Shown: piece after piece, positions 55,445-64,000 of the stretch
Layout: each line of letters starts with the position of its first letter
Position numbering within the stretch: the stretch's first letter is position 1
DNA from: Actinostola sp. cb2023
Taxonomy: Eukaryota; Cnidaria; Anthozoa; Actiniaria; Actinostolidae
Reading direction: 5' to 3'
Assembly: GCA_033675265.1 (NCBI GenBank)
Contig: JAUJYZ010001417.1
Location: forward strand, 1 to 64,000
DNA length: 64,000 nt
Position numbers and translations under genes: made by a program
Notes under the pieces: generated by a model
Seen by the model: the letters and a program-made list of their open reading frames with translations, nothing else
What the model was told of the DNA's origin: nothing
The model's database searches: none

Positions 55445-56112
55445 TCTCTCTCTCTCTCTCTCGCCCATGCAGTTCTCTTCTGCCCTTCGAATTCTGTTCT
55501 TCTGCTCTTCTGCTCTTCTGCTCTTCTGCTCTTCTGCTCTTCTGCTCTTCTGCTCTTCTGCTCTTCTGCTCTTCTGCTCTTCTGCTCTTCTGCTCTTCTG
55601 CTCTTCTGCTCTTCTGCTCTTCTGCTCTTCTGCTCTTCTGCTCTTCTGCTCTTCTGCTCTTCTGCTCTTCTGCTCTTCTGCTCTTCTGCTCTTCTGCTCT
55701 TCTGCTCTTCTGCTCTTCTGCTCTTCTGCTCTTCTGCTCTTCTGCTCTTCTGCTCTTCTGCTCTTCTGCTCTTCTGCTCTTCTCTTCTGCTCTTCTGCTC
55801 TTCTGCTCTTCTGCTCTTCTGCTCTTCTGCTCTTCTGCTCTCTCTGCTCTTCTGCTCTTCTGCTCTTCTGCTCTTCTGCTCTTCTGCTCTTCTGCTCTTC
55901 TGCTCTTCTGCTCTTCTGCTCTTCTGCTCTTCTGCTCTTCTGCTCTTCTGCTCTTCTGCTCTTCTGCTCTTCTGCTCTTCTGCTCTTCTGCTCTTCTGCT
56001 CTTCTGCTCTTCTGCTCTTCTGCTCTTCTGCTCTTCTGCTCTTCTGCTCTTCTGCTCTTCTGCTCTTCTGCTCTTCTGCTCTTCTGCTCTTCTGCTCTTC
56101 TGCTCTTCTGCT
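55445..56112. repeat. TC tract and (CTCTTCTG)n octanucleotide satellite, about 77 units
   Basis: A short TC run at 55442-55462 precedes about 615 bp of near-perfect 8-bp units; a few units are broken (TCTCTTCT near 55778 and TCTCTCTG near 55839). Open frames across it (EQKSRRAE octapeptides on minus) are periodicity artefacts. Confidence 0.97.
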
Positions 56113-56547
56113 CAAAGGGCAGGGTGCTCGTCATGGAAAAGATACCAGAAAATGTTTGTTTTGGGCGTAGTTAACTTTCATAGTTTAACTCCGATCCTAT
56201 ACAACATAATATTAATTATATTCAAAACCCGATACTATTATATGTGATTTCTCTTTTAGAGAGGCCGTGATCGAGAGTCCAGCGGTGCTCTAAATTCGGC
56301 GCGGGCTCGGATGAAATTCCAAATACAAACATACAATATACATTGACGCAATACTCTAGTAATCTATCAAATGGTTTGCGCACTGGTTTGCGCACTGAAT
56401 AACACTGATAGACTATGAAGCTTTTAGTAGTAATCACTTTCCAGGTTAATGCCATAACTGACGTCTTATTACATCATGATTTATTTCACTACAATTATGA
56501 TTCCAATTTGCGGCGATTTGAGGTGCAAGTCTTCCGATACACCTGAA
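56113..56547. other. Spacer between satellites, no gene
   Basis: No supported exon. Contains a small direct repeat GGTTTGCGCACT at about 56371 and 56384. Confidence 0.6.
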
Positions 56548-57886
56548 TTGATTCTATTCTATTCTATTCTATTCTATTCTATTCTATTCTATTCTATTCT
56601 ATTCTATTCTATTCTATTCTATTCTATTCTATTCTATTCTATTCTATTCTATTCTATTCTATTCTATTCTATTCTATTCTCGAATTAATTGATTCTATTC
56701 TATTCTGATATTTTATTCTATTCTATTCTATTCGATTCTATTCGAATTGATTCTATTCTATTCTGATATTCTATTCTATTCTATTCTATTCTATTCTATT
56801 CTATTCTATTCTATTCTATTCGAATTGATTCTATTCTATTCTGATATTCTATTCTATTCTATTCTATTCTATTCTATTCTATTCTATTCTATTCTATTCT
56901 ATTCTATTCTATTCTATTCTAGCTATTCGAATTGATTCTATTCTATTCTGATATTCTCTTCTCTTCTCTTCTCTTCTCTTCTCTTCTCTTCTCTTCTCTT
57001 CTCTTCTCTTCTCTTCTCTTCTCTTCTCTTCTCTTCTCTTCTCTTCTCTTCTCTTCTCTTCTCTTCTCTTCTCTTCTCTTCTCTTCTCTTCTCTTCTCTT
57101 CTCTTCTTCTCTTCTCTCTCTCTTCTCTTCTTCTCTTCTCTCTCTTCTCTTCTCTTCTCTTCTCTTCTCTTCTCTTCTCTTCTCTTCTCTTCTCTCTCTC
57201 TCTTCTCTTCTCTTCTCTTCTCTTCTCTTCTCTTCTCTTCTCTTCTTCTCTTCTCTTCTCTTCTCTTCTCTTCTCTTCTCTTCTCTTCTCTTCTCTCTCT
57301 CTTCTCTTCTTCTCTTCTCTTCTCTTTCTCTCTTCTCTTCTCTTCTCTTCTCTTCTCTTCTCTTCTCTTCTCTTCTCTTCTCTTCTCTTCTCTCTCTTCT
57401 CTTCTCTTCTCTTCTCTCTCTTCTCTCTTCTCTTCTCTTCTCTTCTCTTCTCTTCTCTTCTCTTCTCTTCTCTTTCTCTTCTCTTCTCTTCTCTTCTCTT
57501 CTCTTCTCTTCTCTTCTCTTCTCTTCTCTTCTCTCTCTTTCTCTTCTCTCTCTTCTCTTCTCTTCTCTTCTCTTCTCTTCTCTTCTCTTCTCTTCTCTTC
57601 TCTTCTCTTCTCTTCTCTTCTCTTCTCTCTCTTCTCTTCTCTTCTCTCTTCTCTTCTCTTCTCTTCTCTTCTCTTCTCTTCTCTTCTCTCTTCTCTTCTC
57701 TTCTCTTCTCTTTCTCTCTTTCTTCTCTTCTCTTCTCTTCTTCTCTTCTCTTTTCTTCTATTCTATTCTATTCTATTCTATTCTATTCTATTCTATTCTA
57801 TTCTATTCTATTCTATTCTATTCTATTCTATTCTATTCTATTCTATTCTATTCTATTCTATTCTATTCTATTCTATTCTATTCTAT
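56548..57886. repeat. Compound pentanucleotide satellite: (ATTCT)n, (CTCTT)n, (ATTCT)n
   Basis: ATTCT blocks at 56548-56680, 56770-56820, 56845-56920 and 57755-57885 enclose an 800-bp CTCTT block (56954-57750). Linker words TGATATTCTATTCT and CGAATTGATTCTATTC recur at 56693, 56748, 56826 and 56930, giving a higher-order unit of about 80-110 bp in the left part. Confidence 0.97.
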
Positions 57887-58184
57887 ACACCGCACATGTT
57901 AACCCCATGAGCCAATGGTGCAGTCATTACTGCATTCGCTACTTTTAAAAATAATAAACGAGGCATTTACCGATTCCGATTAATTTCTTTAAAACCACTG
58001 CCCAAATAGCCCACTTTCGATATATGCTTTACTTGTTACGTACAATGGTTTCAGAGCGAGGCTCCGGGGAATAATGCTGACTGATTCGTGAAAAGATAAA
58101 AACATAAATTTAATAATAACGTCCAGAGTCACTCACTGAAATTAACTATTGTGCATGAAACTAGCATATATGGAAAGTGGGTTA

Positions 58185-59291
58185 CAGTAAAAACTATAAG
58201 AAACTGCAGATTAAGAACCTCCAGGCTGAAATTTAGCCAATTAAGTATCCAATATATAAGAACCAGTTCAGCCTGAAGTGATCATGAGGCGGTTATGTGC
58301 AGAATTTTAGGTGAATTGTGCGCTTTGGGTTAAAAGCAGGTATATTAAGGCTTGGCTTTTTAGAGCAACACGTAAAATCACATTTTTTACAATAACTCTA
58401 TCCATTTATAACACATGATTATGGTGTTTGGTCCTTAGGAGGCATTTAGGTTTTGTAATATTTTAAGTGCAATTATGTTAATTTCTAGGGGTCACGTGAC
58501 CTTAAAATGAGAAAAAGAGAAAATTGAAAATGGGGAGTACAGAGACTTTTCTTAGAATAATAAAATAGGTGTCATTTGATGATGTTTGAAGAGGTCTTCC
58601 TAAGTTAGCCTTTGATGGTTGTCCCCGGCCAGCTAAATGGTAAAGAGAAAAATGAGAATATATAATGTTCAGCTTGGTCACGTGACCTGTTTTGGCAATT
58701 ATCTTCATAACTAACAATGATGGACAACGAGAAAAGGCTATTTTGGAAAGAGCTATACAATTGTCCTTATTGAAAACATATTTTATTATTCTAAGAAAAG
58801 TCTCTGTACACCCCATTTTTTGTTGAATCTTTCGTACATTTGTGACCACGTGGTTTGTCACGTGATACGGCATATCCAGTAGTTACCATATAATATTATC
58901 TGATTCATCGAACTACAGCTACTGGCGAAGTTTCAGTTTGGTAGGCAATATCCATATTTAATAAACACATAAAAGTCCATCTTTCCACCAAATTTGGTGC
59001 TTTTAACCCAAAGTGCACAATTTTCTCACATAACCGCCTAACTAATATGCAGAAATATTATATTTACTATAGTTGGGTTGTTAACGTTTAGTGGGTCAAT
59101 AGTTCACTAATTAAAACAAATTGTAAGGAAATACACCATACTGTATCAGGAACAATTGTTTTTTTTTGCCGTGTAAATAAGAACCTGTTAAGAACCTATT
59201 CAGCCCGATTTCTCACTAGACATACCCAATATATAAGAACCATTTCAGCCTGACTTGGAAAAATAGGGGTTCTTTATTCGGGTTTTTACTG
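58185..59291. mobile_element. 1.1-kb foldback element, TA target, CAGTAAAAAC ends
   Basis: TA-CAGTAAAAAC at 58183 is mirrored by GTTTTTACTG-TA ending 59293. Further pairs: GGCGGTTATGTG with CACATAACCGCC, CTTTGGGTTAAAAGC with GCTTTTAACCCAAAG, and TACAGAGACTTTTCTTAG with CTAAGAAAAGTCTCTGTA. Nearly the whole element folds back. TA target and CAGT ends fit a Tc1/mariner-type non-autonomous element. Confidence 0.8.
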
Positions 59292-60754
59292 TATTTGGTT
59301 TTCTTTCGTTATCAAGATTTTGAAGCCGAAGTCGCAAATCCAATGGGGTTCTTTTTTCTCCTGAAAACGAGATCTATATATTGGCTTTCGTTACCAAAAG
59401 AAATTATCAATTGAGTAATTCTAACCTTTAGTTGAAAAAAGTTGAACATTTTTAGAATATTCCAAAATGGAAAATTACTTGAAAAATCATATTATTAAAA
59501 TGGATAAGTAATATAATGAAACACACTATTCTACATTAAAAAGCTGTTTAAAATAGGTTGACAATAGATTTCCTATTATCATAAGTGTTTGTAATAGCTA
59601 GGCTTAAATAGTGTTTGCTGGTGTAAAAGCATCATTGATGGTGCAAATATAATGTAGCGGTTATAATATGCCTTACCATAGATAATAATTGATATATTAC
59701 CCGCGCTTTGATTGGTCGAGGACCATGTGTTATTAGAGTACAGACACATAGATGACGTCAATTACAGTAAGTGTATCAAAATATATATTATATAAAACAA
59801 ATAGATTCCATTTTCCCGTGTGTCTGTACTCTTATAGATGCACATGCAGAAGACGTCAAAATGTGAGAACCACAGTCACGCCACTCGACTTAGTCTTGTG
59901 GCGTATACTTTTTTGTTCTCACCACATTTTGAAGCCAGATCAGTACGGGATAGGAGGAACTAGCAACACTTCTTGGAACGATACGTTGCACAATGGGGGA
60001 AAGCAAAGTATATATCATATATGATATAATTTCTTTTAACTCAAATATTTTCAACAGTTATTAAATATTAAAGTTCCACTCGATGTTTTACAATAGAAAA
60101 TGAATAGTACTTGTAAAAGAGGAGCGACCGCCACTTAACAAATAATAGAGTCGGGGAGGGGATGAATTTCAAGTCTCTATCAATCACAGTCGAAACATTG
60201 GGTAAAATGTAAAGGTGTCCCAATGAACTGACTTGTCTCGGGTTGTAGCTCTCGCACAATAGACCAATGCTCAACACGGGCGAGCGGGATGCAGAAGAAG
60301 TCCTGAGACTTAAAGAATAATTCGAGTTGTGTTAGGCCGTCCCCCATTTAGCCTACTGAGCTCGGTGAATGTGGTTAAGATAACAGCATGACGATATGAA
60401 GTACTCTTAGGTAATGTCTCCCAATGTCCAAAGGACCAAGAAGGCTATTAGTTTCGTTCAATAAACATGCGCAGGTGTACAGGCAGATAATTACACAAAA
60501 TAGTTGTGAATCTCCGCTGGTTTGTCATATATGTCAACACAGAAACCACATGCCAAAGTTAGCTATTGTTAGTGATCTATTAAAGGGTTGTTATACCGAT
60601 GATACGCCTACGTCGACCTAGCTAGCTACATAAGTACGAAAGACAGCCGGTCACTGAATCATTTCTCTCTGCAAAGGGACCACTAGTTGTCTAAGGTGCA
60701 ACACGGTTATTCAAGTCGAAGACTGCTTACTGCCACATACGCTATTGTATCATC
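59292..60754. other. Region without a confident gene, includes an inverted pair
   Basis: ATTAGAGTACAGACACAT (59732) and GTGTGTCTGTACTCTTAT (59817) are inverted and relate to AGAGTACAGACAATGG at 30783 and the segment near 790-890, so they mark a dispersed repeat. The rest is unassigned; the last 150 bases are the likely promoter and 5' UTR of the peptide gene that follows. Confidence 0.45.
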
Positions 60755-60877
60755 ATGAACACAGTGGTGTGCGTTGTAGCCTTTCTTCTCTTATCGGCGG
60801 CCGTATTCGAAAGCGAGGCCAAACACAGATGTCGTCCAGGTACGATGCTTTGTAGAGGAAGAGACACAATCGAAAAG
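60755..60877 (+). CDS. First coding exon of a small secreted cysteine-containing peptide
   Basis: ATG followed by a classic signal peptide, MNTVVCVVAFLLLSAAVFES, with predicted cleavage near ESEA, then a basic mature start KHRCRPGTMLCRGRDTIEK and a GTAGAC donor at 60878 in phase 0. The mature part has two cysteines (CRPGTMLC). No in-frame continuation through the donor beyond two codons (TAG-like stop follows), which supports splicing. Downstream exons were not identified; they may lie past the AAT microsatellite or outside the window. Family unknown. Confidence 0.55.
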
Positions 60878-61504
60878 GTAGACTAATATAACTTTAACCA
60901 GGTGATTTCCTAGTTACAATACAATACAATAAATTTATTAGCATTTCCCAACAGGGATTTTCAATACTAATTTACAAAGATAGGATTAAATAAGTAAAAT
61001 ATTAACCTAAGTTAACCTAAGTTCCTGCCATTCCTAACTGCATGGCAAAATTCTCTTCCTTCTAACTCCCTTTTTGAGTTATTATTCTTAACCCATCTCA
61101 TTGCATTCTCTCATTGCATCTTCGGCTCTAATAAGAAGCACAATTTCTTAAACCAAGCGTCTTTATTTCCCTAAGTATCCCACAGCAATTGGACACTCTA
61201 TATAAATTACAGTGTACGTTCAGTTTTAGTTATCGAAACTCGGCCGGTGAAACTACTTCCATTCCAACCAAAGCAGCTAACCAAATAAGCAAGACGCGCC
61301 TTCAACTCCAATTGTTATTAAAACATGTGTCAGTCTGTTTTACACAAATGAATACACACATTTAGTCGATACTCTGACATCTATCGGTCATGTTCGAAAG
61401 CTACTTAGGTCGTTGCTATTAAAAACCTTTGATTGATGGAACAATATATGATTACTTTATCATGCATGATGTTTACTGAACTGATCAAAACATATATCTT
61501 ATGG
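60878..61504. other. Putative intron of the secreted-peptide gene
   Basis: No exon recognised. A stretch around 60917-60950 (ACAATACAATACAATAAATT) resembles a short retroposon tail. Confidence 0.35.
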
Positions 61505-61509
61505 TTTCT

Positions 61510-61910
<401 letters not shown>

Positions 61911-63473
61911 ATGACCGAGTATCTCGAAGCCTGGTATCTAGCAAATCAAGCAATTTGATTGGTTAGATTCTTTCTCGGACCGGTCTAGATTCTCCCGTAA
62001 TAACCAGTCCGCACATGCATCTTAAAATCTGTAAACATTGTTTCTATCATATACATGTATATGGTCATATCAAACTTATGTCCTGCATCATTGAACATTT
62101 GCTCCTGTTGGGATCCAGTATCACGCGGACAACGTTTTTTGTTAATGCTTTGTTTACTAATGCACGTGAGGCCCGATTGATCCAGCAATTTGTTCACTAT
62201 GACCGCTAAATAAAGCAGATTCGTACGTGACTGGTTTATCATTTCTGAATTCATATTTTTCCTTTGACAATGTGTAAATCAGGTAGCTAAAATATAAGAG
62301 AGGATGGAAAAGCTGCATATGTTTCCTCAACGGGAAAATGTATCACAAATTCGAACTAACTTATTGATCTCGTGCGTGTAAATATTGGAAATTGCCTTCA
62401 AAAAACGTCCTTTCCGAGCCATAATTTATTTGCGAATTCGCCGGCCTATGTAGCTTCTACATACAGACCGCGATACAGAGCACCAATATGATGTTCACAA
62501 TTACCAAACAAAGAGTTTTAGATTTCATTTTGCCACCGCTTAATTAAGTTTAATATACATGTATTTTATATCAAAATGCGCGTACAATTACAGAGCATTA
62601 GAATCCGGCGGTAGATTTTTGATTGACACAATTCCCAAAGAATTCAGAGGGATTTTGTGTGCAGCGTATGTCACGCTCTCCTATATCTCTTCAGAGATTT
62701 CAGTTCGATTGACTTTGAAGAAACGGAAAATGCCACCTTCAAACCTCTTTATTTGTGCTTGAATTGCCAGCTTATTCATTCCTTACATATTCGTCTTTTA
62801 TATTCCGTTGGTAGGTTTTTGATTTGTATTTTAACAATGCAGTAAAAAGCAAAAATGTATCAAAATCATGCTGTTTTTCGCCTAAACAAGACTCGCCTCA
62901 TCTGCATATGTGAAACAATGACCTTTTGTATAACATAAGTTTGATATGTGAGTGCAATTTGGAAGAAAATGTAAACTCGTGGGTTTTTAAAGAGCTCAAA
63001 TTTCACTCCTAACAATACTATGAAAAACTTTAAGCAAAACATTAGGAGTATTTCACTGAAAAATACCAAAATTCTGAAGAAAACAAACCCAGCGCGCGCT
63101 CGATGGCGACGTGATGATAGCGACAGTAGCGTGCGCACTGCTTCAACTACAATTTTATTCAAAAACACAACAGAATCCTCAACTTTCTTGCCATTTTCTT
63201 CACCATTCTTGTTCATTTTTATCAAAAATCCATAGTTCCTCGGTGTATCGCAATGTTTTCAACACCAAAGTCGAGGAAATGTTCGATTTTAAGATTGTTT
63301 TAGTTATTCATCATCGAGCTAGAAATACCTCGCTTCACACACTTTCTTGTCAAACCGGTTTTCAAACAAGTTATGTAGTAAAAATACTGGGAAGCCATTC
63401 TAGTGTAAGGCTTGTAAGATGCAAATAAAATGAGTTAATTTTTAGTTTACTAAAATGGTCATATAATAAAACT
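61911..63473. other. Region without a confident gene
   Basis: Several short open frames on both strands but no splice-supported exon or recognised motif. Composition is AT-rich with no obvious repeat. Confidence 0.5.
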
Positions 63474-63609
63474 CTTATTAACCGAGCTTGGTCGGTCTGT
63501 ACAGGAAAATCTTGACCTCGGTCGTGGTACAGACCTCGCTGCGCTCGGTCTGTACTTTCACGACCTCGGTCAAGATTTTCCTGTACAGACCTCCCGCTCG
63601 GTTAATAAG
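63474..63609. mobile_element. Palindromic MITE, CTTATTAACCGAGC ends
   Basis: CTTATTAACCGAGC at the left and GCTCGGTTAATAAG at the right; arms extend through TCTGTACAGGAAAATCTTGA and its complement to a short GCTGCGC centre. Almost the entire 136 bp folds on itself. Confidence 0.9.
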
Positions 63610-63611
63610 AC

Positions 63612-63614
63612 CTA

Positions 63615-63661
<47 letters not shown>

Positions 63662-63735
63662 TAAAAATAATATATATTTATATAGCGCTTAAGCCGCTTA
63701 TCCACTAATTGTCTATAACGCTTTACAATTTTAAG
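63612..63735. repeat. AAT microsatellite plus GCGC...CGCTTTACAA retroposon tail
   Basis: (AATAAT)n at 63617-63657, then TTTATATAGCGCTTAAGCCG and TATAACGCTTTACAATTTT, a pattern widespread as a SINE/retroposon end in marine invertebrates. Similar to 51978-52080. Confidence 0.6.
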
Positions 63736-63814
63736 TTTCTACTATTGATCGATGGTTTATGAGTTGCTACAATACTGATGGTAACTCAGTAGAGTCTTTT
63801 CGTATGAGTGAGAA

Positions 63815-63990
63815 GTAGTAGTTACGGTACGGTTCGTTCCGTGTGGTGACGGTGCCGTGTCCAAGCATTCTGATTGGTTGAGCAATTATTAATGATTTTA
63901 ATTTGCGAGGTGTGATTGGTTGAATAGATGTCTTCGATTCCGTACCGTGACCGTAACTCCGAGCCGTAGGTTTCCCACGTAGGTTTTATT
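63815..63990. repeat. Interspersed MITE, copy at window end
   Basis: GTTACGGTACGG at the left, CCGTACCGTGACCGTAAC at the right, and the internal words CCAAGCATTCTGATTGG and TTGAATAGATGTCTTCGATT. Same family as 11985-12180. Confidence 0.75.
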
Positions 63991-64000
63991 GTCTGGAAGA

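Noticed and set aside
55345..56174. Long frames encoding EQKSRRAE-type octapeptides
   Set aside because: Products of an 8-bp satellite; open on both strands, no protein-like sequence outside the array.
56932..57948. 338-codon Ser/Leu/Phe frame
   Set aside because: Translation of the CTCTT satellite; no start context, domain or splice support.

Overview
The window is eukaryotic: the recognisable genes are cut by GT-AG introns, and the rest is dominated by transposable elements, MITEs and satellites. Protein similarity by eye (class III alcohol dehydrogenase, SLC25A16-type mitochondrial carrier) and the repeat content suggest a non-bilaterian or other marine invertebrate such as a sponge or cnidarian. 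The species cannot be fixed from the sequence alone.

Layout. 1-9031: a glutathione-dependent formaldehyde dehydrogenase gene (ADH5, class III ADH) on the minus strand in ten coding exons. Its catalytic and NAD-binding exons are intact, but exon 7 has one extra base and the last exon carries several frame breaks. Its introns hold at least five MITE or foldback insertions and a tRNA-derived SINE. 11649-15076: a complete six-exon SLC25A16-like carrier, also on the minus strand, 906 nt and in frame. 15077-22480: no confident gene, several MITEs. 22484-41060: a 3.2-kb unit (short MITE, captured last exon of an SR-type splicing factor, 21-bp minisatellite) is tandemly duplicated. The second copy is interrupted by an 8,763-bp DNA transposon (27349-36111), and its minisatellite is expanded from about 8 to about 170 units. 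41340-47821: a 6.5-kb gene-less element with long inverted termini and about 635-bp internal tandem repeats. 48240-54960: short tandem duplications and a palindrome-tipped transposon family. 55025-57890: a foldback with 9-bp target duplication, then CTCTTCTG, ATTCT and CTCTT satellite arrays. 58185-59291: a 1.1-kb foldback. 60755-60877: first coding exon of a small secreted peptide. The end holds AAT microsatellite and more foldbacks.

The main discovery is the 8.8-kb transposon. Its boundaries are proved inside the window: it has matching inverted ends starting TACGGAGCCCCC, a 6-bp target duplication GTGCAT, and an uninterrupted empty site in the neighbouring duplicate at 24142. It carries two convergent genes, each starting within about 50 bases of a terminal repeat. 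One encodes an IS3-like DDE integrase/transposase. The other is a spliced six-exon gene for a protein with SAM-like, UBX/ubiquitin-like and HECT E3 ubiquitin ligase domains. The long terminal repeats contain a 24-bp minisatellite and probably supply both promoters and transposase binding sites (inference). One missing T in exon 3 breaks the ligase gene; adding it makes the six exons add up to exactly 862 codons.

Single-base breaks in homopolymers occur in two otherwise well-preserved genes, so consensus errors cannot be excluded. Gene names come from recognition by eye; no database search was run.
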